Below the pieces are notes generated by a model that worked only from the letters and a program-made list of their open reading frames with translations, did no database searches and was not told the DNA's origin. DNA of 64,000 nt from Plasmodium coatneyi (lineage: Eukaryota > Apicomplexa > Aconoidasida > Haemosporida > Plasmodiidae), in the NCBI RefSeq assembly GCF_001680005.1, contig NC_033563.1, positions 434,001 through 498,000 of the forward strand. Direction: 5' to 3'. The position numbers and the translations under genes are program-made. How positions within the stretch are numbered: position 1 is the first letter of the stretch; every line of letters starts with the position of its first letter. Shown piece after piece: positions 52,701 through 60,735 of this stretch.

Positions 52701-54169
52701 AAAATGGGGGAAGTAACAACAGTGCAGCGGTGGTGGATGGACCAACAAATGGGTCAGCGAAAATGAACCAAAAGAACACTGAAACGAAGATGACCCCAAT
52801 TATATTTCCTTCCCCCGTTGAGCACGCAGAGAAGACAAATCCCCGTGCGAAAAAAGAAGTAGTCGATTTGGCGTCTACGCAGATTGCCAGTTCAGGTGCC
52901 ACCACATTAGAGGATCAACCCCAGAAGAGCAAAGTCACCGTGGATGCAAGAGAAGGTAACACCGTTGGGTATGGCCAAGAAGAGCGGGTTGAAGATAAGA
53001 GTGGCAACCCAACTGGTGGAGGTTCCAGCCAAGGTTCCTTATTAAGCACACGTCGTACAAGGAGTAAGGCAGTAGTTGTCCCCCTGAGTAACACCCAGAA
53101 GGGTTCATTCGAGGAGGGAAAAGTGAACCAAACAGTTCGATCGAAGAGTAACCACCATCCCAATGAACAGAACCAGATGGTGGTGTTAGATAACCTGAAG
53201 CAGAATACAGTAAAAACAACGCCCTGCAAAAACACCCAAATGGGAGATCCTCACGGGAGGAGATTTACAGAGAGTACAAGTTTGTGCAGCGACGTGAACA
53301 TAGCAGGAATGAACAGACGGAATCAGCGCACAGTTAAACATTGTAGCAAGTATCCAGCAAGGGATTATGTCACCGTAGGGGGTATCCCTCGCCAGGGTGA
53401 GAAGCCAAACGTGAGAATGCACAAACTGGTGCAGAGGGTCACTCACCAGGTGGAGCAGAAAACGCCACTCAGGGGAGAGGCCAAATTGACCCCCAAAGTG
53501 ACGCCAAAAATAACGCCCAAAACGCGGGATCGATCGGATCAACCAGGTCGACCACGAAGGGGTGACGACTGTGAGAGCTTTTCTTCCCTGTCGTCTCTGC
53601 TATGCTCCTCCATACCATCAGACGGAAGTGAATCCTCATTCGACTCAATCAGATCGTCCGATCGTTCTCTGTCCCTCCACTCGAAGTCGAATTCGATATC
53701 TCTACACTCGTTGACGTTTTCATCGGCGTCTTCTTCATCGTCCAGCACCTACGCGTCATCCGAGTGTGTAGCCAACACGTCTAGACAAATAGCATCGAGA
53801 AAATGGGATATAACCTCCTCTTGTTCCTCCTCCGATTCCTCCGTGACGTCAAAACTTAATGGAAAGGCCAAGTCGATATCGAGCTCCCTATCCGCAGCGT
53901 CGAACAGATCTTGTCGAAATAGCAATTCCCCATATAGCAGCAACTCGCAGGAAGCGTTATCCTCCTCGTGCGGGGAGGGCTTTCCAAATACCAAGTTGGG
54001 CTATAATATGGGGAACTCAAACAACAGACATCATACTAGTGCGAACAGTGGAAATGCTAAGAGGAAGAAGAAAAAAAAAATAAAAAAAAAAAAATATGAA
54101 CATTCAGGTGAAAAAAAAAAAAAAAAAAAAAAAAAAAACACACACACGCACAGGAACACTGTGATGTAG
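49748..54169 (+). CDS. PHD-finger chromatin protein, N-terminal part (frame-broken)
   Basis: Frame of 1473 codons from the ATG at 49748. It is the first half of a giant PHD protein; the second half lies in another frame (54112-60735). Zinc modules: a PHD finger at about residues 189-240 (CTICFLSNNTEHMEKCKNC, HFHVYCY, FVCDVC), a zinc knuckle near 460 (CSICNGLHRNV, WFHVCCLYY) and a second PHD-like unit near 823 (CVFCKKATGIKTKCMFPSC, YFHISCYYEF). This PHD, knuckle, PHD order is a PZP module as in BRPF and JADE proteins, which read histone H3 and DNA. The rest is low complexity (Asn, Ser, Lys). The frame ends in a run of Lys from a 28-A tract, then nine unlikely residues and a stop. No catalytic domain is seen. 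Confidence 0.9.
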   Translation: MNKNAKGRSYLDILRFYSKDENQQGVHFSGGVGSPVGLQSGHSFCKGVKKERFFNVRNWDGADSHQGNDDRPLGEDKESLNTDSFFRTLFCNQKMGSSNNRHYTSGCYRSNPFEEEENNNAQRRNLKKMVTYATRGKRVKPVHEEDTLIRNLRREQRMRMLCLQKEHGCMKGYQKKMASCFAAYRRRKTCTICFLSNNTEHMEKCKNCSLHFHVYCYKMFRDNFNLSDFVCDVCVDCGAAGGTTSNFAPQHVPHRAYAHQRTDEPYRKYHFAYKRKDVDVTNEPLDCAPQVEEPNTQSGSPRKSKNFKCLSEAEFGNSNDLLHGEGNQKINGSSKRKAEGGKKIPTDDCLYDGAIHHRDMAYHSDTRCNRRVSHEIGPYNKKAKRQLKKRADLEMTSEKVTKMVGKLLRPLENHKMDSHSMLFQMEQSQSNQPPHEGKNTQYMHAIQYKLHLHERASQQVKCSICNGLHRNVLMIRTGPDLWFHVCCLYYNDLSKCGSLNHLYFECFFLKFYNQDYFSNMYGKLKGVNEIIVQKVKQELLSSYNTTIHSHSFNFLMNPYYYNLTLKQIKNLIFYNFILQTNVLYGRKTSWCGGSSLQVSPIGGDEGEGIIKGVLCTNLGSDNLAEMNFGWTDRRRVSESSSCAQSNRRRRNSQRGSQSRIDLHGKLYNQYEHSSSLSSEASSYVGSSSIPSCSDSSSDGATMRDDTQDMEEGEYEDEPENDPYVDDDEEDISMHCQNEHTNIYCIDTNNCSVVTEENYYTTDVLHIVSNHTRNEVSLSVNKQNELNSFFKEIEQLIYKRDFIHLNILKNIKEKIQESVLNNHSKICVFCKKATGIKTKCMFPSCCTYFHISCYYEFFLHSVHVIYEWRRGIKRDDQFNRRQVNQVTNPGDLPPRTNKPIKRQDRRKKRLRNGIGSDKSDQDNVCHGIYVDRCDHAEGRATPSAGVAKNILTKGNSQEQPPIDAPKGTIQYIRKIKRKIMDSSEQQNGGSNNSAAVVDGPTNGSAKMNQKNTETKMTPIIFPSPVEHAEKTNPRAKKEVVDLASTQIASSGATTLEDQPQKSKVTVDAREGNTVGYGQEERVEDKSGNPTGGGSSQGSLLSTRRTRSKAVVVPLSNTQKGSFEEGKVNQTVRSKSNHHPNEQNQMVVLDNLKQNTVKTTPCKNTQMGDPHGRRFTESTSLCSDVNIAGMNRRNQRTVKHCSKYPARDYVTVGGIPRQGEKPNVRMHKLVQRVTHQVEQKTPLRGEAKLTPKVTPKITPKTRDRSDQPGRPRRGDDCESFSSLSSLLCSSIPSDGSESSFDSIRSSDRSLSLHSKSNSISLHSLTFSSASSSSSSTYASSECVANTSRQIASRKWDITSSCSSSDSSVTSKLNGKAKSISSSLSAASNRSCRNSNSPYSSNSQEALSSSCGEGFPNTKLGYNMGNSNNRHHTSANSGNAKRKKKKKIKKKKYEHSGEKKKKKKKKNTHTHRNTVM
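54111..54138. repeat. 28-base A homopolymer at the frame break
   Basis: Uninterrupted run of 28 A between GGTG and CACACAC inside the PHD gene. It encodes Lys in any frame. It is the only place where the two long frames can be joined, because one stops at 54109-54111 just before it and the other at 54167-54169 just after. Confidence 0.95.
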
Positions 54170-57100
54170 CGACGGACACCGAGCATCTGGGGAGAAATAC
54201 CACGTGGAACAAATTAGGTCTGTTCACCACGAATGTATCTAACGTCGGAAATAGCTACCTGGAAATGAAGAGCATCAAGCTGACTTTGTGCAACACGCAC
54301 AACAATGAAGACGACATAGCGACTGTGCTGAACCTCAAGTTAAATGCAGTGAATAATAGGGGGCACAACAATCTGGGGGGAATATTCTACCACTACTATA
54401 ATTCGTTCCTCTCTTCAGTGTTCTTCGCGGAAAAGTTTGCCCACCTGTCGAACGGGGGGGAGGACACTAACGAATGGGTGGACAACCAAGTCAGCCAATG
54501 TGAAAACGAAAGTGGAAACCTACACCAAGGGGAAAAGGAAGACGAAATTAAGGAGGTAAGTAACACCCCTGTGGAAGAACAAAACAATCGGGGTGAAGCA
54601 ATAAGCACAGATAACGATGCGGCAGTGAACCCACCAGATGGAGAGACGCACAAACCGAGCGACCACACCCATAAGAGGAAAATCGGATGCCTTTCCGAGA
54701 CGCCCAACTGCGATGATGAAAACGAACAGAAGGAAATGGGTCACTCGGAACAGCATGACCAGGATGACACAGATGTAGCGCAGATATCACGTGGAAATAA
54801 AAAAAAAAAAGTTAAACTAGACAATGGGGGGGACACAGTGGAGCATGACGCGAACAACGTCGAAAGGAATGATGGTGGTCGGTGGCGTGATGAGGCTCAC
54901 ACGGAAGGGGGAAGCTCCGACCGCGCGGAAGATAAGAAGGGGGAAAATGAACCAGCGAACGAGTTGGAAGTAACAACCGATTATGAGAATTCCCCAACGC
55001 AGGAAAAGGCTAACGGGTATGACACGCTGAAAGATGTGCACGAGGAGAAGAGCAACCAGGTGGAAGGAGCAGTCGAAGGAACAGCTGAACCGGAAGAAGC
55101 GACCCCAAACGGAGAGGTCACATGTAAAGAGACCCCAAGCAAAGCGAACCACCTCACACTACTATTGTTCATGAACTACATGAACCGTGTTATCGACAAC
55201 GTAGAAGCCAGCGTGATTATGAAGAACAACGTGTGCGAAGGAGTGTACTACCTGAGACAGCAAAATGGAGTAAACATTTGTCAAAAGGTGAGCGGCCGCT
55301 TAAAGAAGCAACTGAAGGCACAAAACATGAAAAAGAAAAAAAAAAAAAAAAAAAAAAAATTAAGTGAAATCACTATTTTAAAAAATACAAATGTAGATAT
55401 ACAGAAGAAAGATAAAAACAACATATCCAGCAGTATGGATTTGAAAAAAAAAGTTGACGTGAATAAGTTCGCCTACCTCTTCTATCGACTGCCTCTCCTT
55501 CTTTCGGGGAATAAGTTTGTAAGCGACTTGGATACTTTAAAGTGCATAGGTCAGATAAGAAGTGTCTTCCACTATTATGTTGATTTTTCCAATTCTAGAA
55601 ATATCGCCAATCTGGTGGAACTACTTGAAGGGTATGCCAGCCATTCCATGTTTCACAAGAGTGTGAGCAACTCGAGAAGAAGTCTCCACGATAGGGAGGA
55701 CAAGAGCGGCACTAGGAGGAAGCTCTCTGCAAGTGGCGTGTCGGTGGAGACAGCCACAACGACAGACGTGACAACAGTAGCGGCAGAAGCGGTGGAGAAG
55801 GCGCTGAATCAGGATGCAGAGGAACAACCCAGTTTGGACAATTCGTTCGACGCGGGGGGAGAGGACGGGCCCGATGATGCCGCCGAGCAGGTCGAAAATG
55901 CAGACGAACAGACGAGCAGCACTGCCACGATCACGGAGGTGGCTCCCACTGAAGAAGTTAGAAAAAATGAACCAATGAGTGATCACCCATTTGAGAATGA
56001 AAAGGAAAGCATCACAGAAAATGGGGACACAGATCTAGTTAGAGGAAGCACGTGTGCCAGCACCGTCAGTGCGTATTGCCCAAGTGTGGTCGGGGAGAAC
56101 CATCACGATGTGCAGGAAGATCCACATGAAAAGAGTACCAAAACGAAGAAAAAAAAAAAAAAAAAATCAACTGGAAGTGGAAATAATTGTAAGGGGAATA
56201 TGCCCAATGAGTCAGTGTTAGAACAAGGGGACTCTTTCAACCTTGAAGACGGACAGAGAAACGAAAACAACACATGTGATAAAGGGGGGATAACGAAGGG
56301 AGACGAGTCAGGGAAGGAGTCCCAACCGTATGTCAACAAGAGCTTCAACTTAGTATTCTGTCTCTTCGATAACGGAAATAATATCTACCTCCTAATCTAC
56401 GAATCGGACAGCGATAACAGAAAGAAGTATGCAAAGAATAAACTCCTTCGAAAAAAAAACGAGTGCAACAATATCGACTATTTTTTTAGGGAGCTATACG
56501 AGAAGGTGCATCAGAGCAGCTCCAAGGATGGGGCCTTCTCAATTTTGAAGGCTCTCTTTTGTAATGGGGTTGGTGCCTCGGTGGGAGATTCCTCTGCCAG
56601 TATTGCCAGTGGAGTGATCCCCCAGAGTGCAATCGGCTTCACCGGATTGAGTGACGTGACCAGTTCGACCGGATTAACTGGATTGACCAGTTCGATGGGG
56701 TCGATGTGGTCCATGGGGTCTATGAGCGGAACGAGTAACCGCAGCGGAAGCGGCAGCAGGGTTAGCGGCCACAGGGTGCAGGGCAGCTCCAATGCGAATT
56801 CAAACGTTAGCACAGTAAACGCCACCACCGGTATCAGCACTGTCTGCGGCACCACACCCGACGAACTGAACTGCCTAAAGATGAGCGAAATGCTGCTGAA
56901 CAAAAATGTTCTAGAAAATATACTGCACAACTTTAGCGCCTTTAACATTACCAAGAACCTGAGCTTGAAGCTGGCCAACGTTATCGAACTGACTTACTAC
57001 GATTACCTTTTTATAAAGAGGCACAAGTTTTTTTACTCGAAGAGGGGCGTGAAGATTTTCGACGCGTGTAATAATTTGTACGGCGAGGGCGAACCCACGG

Positions 57101-60100
57101 AAGACGACCTGGGCGGCAGCGTCGTCGGAGGGAGCGTCATTGGGGGCAGCGTCGTCGGAGGAAGCGTCATTGACGGATGCGGCAACAGGGATGACTACCA
57201 ATTGACGAACAAGCTAAAAGAAATCCTTTCCAAATTGTACTCTGACAAAGGAAGCAACAACACGTCGTTCAATTATAGAGGGATGTTATGTGGGGAAAGT
57301 AGCCTCTCTGGAACTGGGGACGTCAGTAGGGTTAGTGCATACGTTAAGGAGGAAAAGGCCAAACTAGGAGGAGTGGTCACACCGATGGGAATTTCCGACG
57401 TCGTTGCGGCTGGCTGCAGTGGAGGCATTACCGATTGGCGGAATGTAAACCCCTTCCTGTGGGGACCGGAGAACAGCACCTTCGCAGGTAGCGTTGTAAA
57501 TGGCGTTCCAGGAGACCTCAGCGGAACGACCATGATGGCGTACGAATTCGCCAAAAATGGAAACCTGCTTAACAAAGGGGTCAAGGAAAAAGTTTTAAAT
57601 AAACAGATAACAAAAAAAAACGACAAGAGAGACAAGAAAGATGGACAAAGGAGTAAAAACAAAAAGGAGCAGAAAAACCGTCTGCACGATGACCCTAAGA
57701 GTTGTAACACAAGTGGGGGAAAACTACCCTCAGGCAATACAATCACGAAGAGTGAATTTAGCCAATATAGCAACTTGGATTTGGTAACACATCAAAGTAG
57801 GGACAACTCCATTAACGGCATCGTAAGGGAGTTCCTCCTCAACGGGTGTGAGGATAACACCATGGCGGAACAGGTGAAGGAAATAATTGGAAGGTACAAC
57901 TCCTTTGGGGGGAACACAAAAAGCGGCTTCAGGGGGAAATGCCACCCGGCAGAAGGGTCCATGTATTCAACGAACAGCTTCAGCGCGTACGACGTGTATA
58001 AGTTGTTTCTGCTGGATAATGGCGCCAGGGGGGGTGAGACGAACACTACGATGGGCGATCCCGTTGGTGATCCCGTCGACAGCTTGACCAGTGGGGAAGG
58101 CACCCCCCCGGGCGCAACGAACGAACCAGAGCAGGCACCACCCCTCTTCAAAAATAAGGAAGAAAGAAAAAAGTACCTGAACAACATCCTCTTCGATAAG
58201 GCCACCCTAAACAATTTTCGAAGTTTCATTCTGAAGAAAAGGCAGATGGAATTTTTTTACAAAAACTGGAACGGGCTAGCAAATTGCATAGAGAGGGAGA
58301 ATAACTTCATAGACATTGGGAATATTTTGTCATTCCATCTGAACAGGAGTAACTTCGTTAAACAGTTGAACTGGCGCAGCGTCGAGGAGGTCGAGACGAA
58401 GGTGAACTTGAGCAGGAGCAGTATCAGCAGCGTCAGCGGAGTTAAAATTAAGGCAGAAGAGAACAAAGCAGGTTCCTTCGCTGCGTTGCCCGGAAATTGC
58501 ACCAAAGATGGTAACAACGCGATTGAAGAGGGGGCAAATTCAAGCCTGTGTAAGAGCGAGCCCGCAAATGGGTCCCCACCCCCTGCAGAAGATCATGCCC
58601 AACAACCTGATGGGGAAAAAAATAATGAAAACGACGAAAAGGACGCAAGTGGCACTGTCGTTACGGTTGGTGATGACAAGAGCGGCCTCAGCGAAGGGAA
58701 CGTCCTTCCCCCCGTTGTGAAGGAAGAAAAAAATATCCAGCCCGATCTGTCCAATCGTGACGAGAGTGAACATAAAGGGGAAGATCAAACTGAAGACCAA
58801 ACAGAAGGCCAAAAAGAAAGCCAAACAGAAAGCCAAAACTATCGTAATCGCAGTCGCTCTCGCGATGGCGAAAGCTTCGACGAGCTGATCGGCCACAACT
58901 ATGAAAAAATGAAAGACCTCTATAATAACCTGAATGAAGAAATAGTAAAAAACAAACTCCTACTGATGAGTAAAATTATAGATGAGAACCACTTTTACAA
59001 CGTTGCTGATATGCCGCTGTATGTAAATTTAGTCTTTTACAAGTACAGTTGTGTTAATACGTGGAACAACTTGGTTCATAATTTGAGGGACAGCTTCCTA
59101 AGGGAGGAGGAGGCCCACTTTTTAACTACAAACGGGGTAATGAACAAGAATGTGGCTCCTGAAAATGGCCTAAATGAGGCGTTTATCCTGACGCCCACGC
59201 CGACAACCTTACCAACCAAGGAAGCATTACCGGAGGAACATAACCCTTCGAGCGATGCTTGCGTGGCGGAGAGGAAGGAGGAGAAGCATCATCATAATGA
59301 TGACAACGGAAAAGCGCCCCCCGTTGGGGAGACAGTGACAACCCAGTATAGTAATAACCCTGTGGGGAAGGAGAACGGCCCCGAGGAAGGGAACAAAATG
59401 GGAGACCAAAGCAGTGAAGCAGCCCCCCCCTCAGGCGTAGGCCCATCCACATCGGTTGTTCCACCTGCTGTGACAGACCCGAAGAAAAGCGCCCCAATTT
59501 TCAATCAAAAGAAAAATGAGAAAAATGAGAAAAACGGAAAAAATGTTAAAAATGAAGAGAAGGAAAAGCCAAACCATTTCACATGTAGTGTGTGCTTCAA
59601 CTATCAGTTGAACAACATAAACATTTTGTACAAATGTGTTGGATGCTTCACTTACATGCACAAATATTGCTACGGAATATATCAGAAAGGAAGGAGCGAT
59701 GAATTTCTGTGTGAGAAGTGTACACTTAGCAAGTACATCAACAAGAGACGACAGCAGGGTGAAGATCCCAGTAAGAGCAGCAGCCACTCGAAAAAAAAAA
59801 AGAAAAGCAGCAACAACAGTGCAGCAACAGCAACAGGAGCAGGAACAGTTGGAACAGCATCGGTGGTGGCTGCTGCTGCGGTGAGTAGTGGGCACACCCA
59901 TGACTGCAACACGAATGACCCATGCGATAACCCAAGCAAAAGTACCCTTGACGTATTTAAAGGATTTGAAAGTTGCTGCTACATATGCAAGAAGGATGGA
60001 GGCGCCTTGAAGAAAACAACGACAAATCAGTTTGTTCATATTTTTTGTGTTTTATTTTTTATCTCCAAAGTGTTTTGTTTAAATATTTACAATTTGAACC

Positions 60101-60735
60101 TGTGGGATGTTAGCAATTTGAGATCCTTCGAAAATGTCTGCTGTATTTGCAATAAAAATGGAGCCGTCATAAGATGTGCCTACTGCGAAGAAGACGCTCA
60201 AGGGGAAAACACTCCAAGTAGTGCGAACACGCACACAAAGTACGAGAAGAAGGAGAAGAAGTGCAATAAGTGGTTTCACCCTCTGTGCGCTTATTTGGAG
60301 GGGTACCATATGAATGTTGAAATTTACGAAGATCTGTTTGTAATGACCTATTTTTACGATAACTGCTTCTCGTGCTTCCATGTGATCACACACTGCAATG
60401 ACCACGTTCCTCCGGGAAGCTACCAAAATAGGGAAGCCGTTAAATGGAAGAGGAACAAGTCCTACCTGAGCAGCAGCAGTGGTGGCGAACACGGCAGTGG
60501 CAATAACGACGGCGCAGCTTCCCCCAAGTCGAGCGACGGAAACATAATAAATATGGGAATAAACAACTTCCAAAGTGGTAAGATCGAGACGAACGCCCCA
60601 TGTTTACACAATCAGCAGAACGGCAGTAGCAGCACGCCACCTCTTCAAAACTGCGTCAACGCCATTCTTGTAAAAGAGGAAACCAGCAACGAAATTTGCG
60701 CGACTGAGCAGATTGAAGAAGCCTGCGCGTTGTAG
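54112..60735 (+). CDS. PHD-finger chromatin protein, C-terminal part (frame-broken)
   Basis: This frame opens immediately after a TGA at 54109-54111 and runs to 60735. The first ATG is 54265, giving 2156 residues, but the sequence before it (HCDVATDTEHLGRNTTWNKL) already looks coding. It is therefore the continuation of the 49748 frame rather than a separate gene. Near the C-terminus is a second zinc module: a PHD finger about 1771-1820 of this frame (CSVCFNYQLNN, CVGCFTYMHKYCY, FLCEKC), a knuckle near 1902 (CCYICKKDGGALKK, FVHIFCVLFF) and a last PHD near 1958-2010 (CCICNKNGAVIRCAYC, KWFHPLCAYLEG). Between are acidic, Asn-rich and poly-Lys stretches and the GGSVVGGSVIGG repeat. Nuclear chromatin role is inferred from the domains. 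Confidence 0.9.
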   Translation, partial: KKKKKKKKKHTHAQEHCDVATDTEHLGRNTTWNKLGLFTTNVSNVGNSYLEMKSIKLTLCNTHNNEDDIATVLNLKLNAVNNRGHNNLGGIFYHYYNSFLSSVFFAEKFAHLSNGGEDTNEWVDNQVSQCENESGNLHQGEKEDEIKEVSNTPVEEQNNRGEAISTDNDAAVNPPDGETHKPSDHTHKRKIGCLSETPNCDDENEQKEMGHSEQHDQDDTDVAQISRGNKKKKVKLDNGGDTVEHDANNVERNDGGRWRDEAHTEGGSSDRAEDKKGENEPANELEVTTDYENSPTQEKANGYDTLKDVHEEKSNQVEGAVEGTAEPEEATPNGEVTCKETPSKANHLTLLLFMNYMNRVIDNVEASVIMKNNVCEGVYYLRQQNGVNICQKVSGRLKKQLKAQNMKKKKKKKKKKLSEITILKNTNVDIQKKDKNNISSSMDLKKKVDVNKFAYLFYRLPLLLSGNKFVSDLDTLKCIGQIRSVFHYYVDFSNSRNIANLVELLEGYASHSMFHKSVSNSRRSLHDREDKSGTRRKLSASGVSVETATTTDVTTVAAEAVEKALNQDAEEQPSLDNSFDAGGEDGPDDAAEQVENADEQTSSTATITEVAPTEEVRKNEPMSDHPFENEKESITENGDTDLVRGSTCASTVSAYCPSVVGENHHDVQEDPHEKSTKTKKKKKKKSTGSGNNCKGNMPNESVLEQGDSFNLEDGQRNENNTCDKGGITKGDESGKESQPYVNKSFNLVFCLFDNGNNIYLLIYESDSDNRKKYAKNKLLRKKNECNNIDYFFRELYEKVHQSSSKDGAFSILKALFCNGVGASVGDSSASIASGVIPQSAIGFTGLSDVTSSTGLTGLTSSMGSMWSMGSMSGTSNRSGSGSRVSGHRVQGSSNANSNVSTVNATTGISTVCGTTPDELNCLKMSEMLLNKNVLENILHNFSAFNITKNLSLKLANVIELTYYDYLFIKRHKFFYSKRGVKIFDACNNLYGEGEPTEDDLGGSVVGGSVIGGSVVGGSVIDGCGNRDDYQLTNKLKEILSKLYSDKGSNNTSFNYRGMLCGESSLSGTGDVSRVSAYVKEEKAKLGGVVTPMGISDVVAAGCSGGITDWRNVNPFLWGPENSTFAGSVVNGVPGDLSGTTMMAYEFAKNGNLLNKGVKEKVLNKQITKKNDKRDKKDGQRSKNKKEQKNRLHDDPKSCNTSGGKLPSGNTITKSEFSQYSNLDLVTHQSRDNSINGIVREFLLNGCEDNTMAEQVKEIIGRYNSFGGNTKSGFRGKCHPAEGSMYSTNSFSAYDVYKLFLLDNGARGGETNTTMGDPVGDPVDSLTSGEGTPPGATNEPEQAPPLFKNKEERKKYLNNILFDKATLNNFRSFILKKRQMEFFYKNWNGLANCIERENNFIDIGNILSFHLNRSNFVKQLNWRSVEEVETKVNLSRSSISSVSGVKIKAEENKAGSFAALPGNCTKDGNNAIEEGANSSLCKSEPANGSPPPAEDHAQQPDGEKNNENDEKDASGTVVTVGDDKSGLSEGNVLPPVVKEEKNIQPDLSNRDESEHKGEDQTEDQTEGQKESQTESQNYRNRSRSRDGESFDELIGHNYEKMKDLYNNLNEEIVKNKLLLMSKIIDENHFYNVADMPLYVNLVFYKYSCVNTWNNLVHNLRDSFLREEEAHFLTTNGVMNKNVAPENGLNEAFILTPTPTTLPTKEALPEEHNPSSDACVAERKEEKHHHNDDNGKAPPVGETVTTQYSNNPVGKENGPEEGNKMGDQSSEAAPPSGVGPSTSVVPPAVTDPKKSAPIFNQKKNEKNEKNGKNVKNEEKEKPNHFTCSVCFNYQLNNINILYKCVGCFTYMHKYCYGIYQKGRSDEFLCEKCTLSKYINKRRQQGEDPSKSSSHSKKKKKSSNNSAATATGAGTVGTASVVAAAAVSSGHTHDCNTNDPCDNPSKSTLDVFKGFESCCYICKKDGGALKKTTTNQFVHIFCVLFFISKVFCLNIYNLNLWDVSNLRSFENVCCICNKNGAVIRCAYCEEDAQGENTPSSANTHTKYEKKEKKCNKWFHPLCAYLEGYHMNVEIYEDLFVMTYFYDNCFSCFHVITHCNDHVPPGSYQNREAVKWKRNKSYLSSSSGGEHGSGNNDGAASPKSSDGNIINMGINNFQSGKIETNAPCLHNQQNGSSSTPPLQNCVNAILVKEETSNEICATEQIEEACAL
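57103..57174. repeat. GGSVVGGSVIGG coding repeat in the PHD gene
   Basis: Four near-identical 15-base units (GGC/GGA AGC GTC RTY) encode GGSVV or GGSVI in tandem inside the second half of the PHD protein. They sit between helical blocks, so they probably form a flexible linker. The DNA units alternate in pairs, which suggests recent tandem duplication. Confidence 0.8.
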
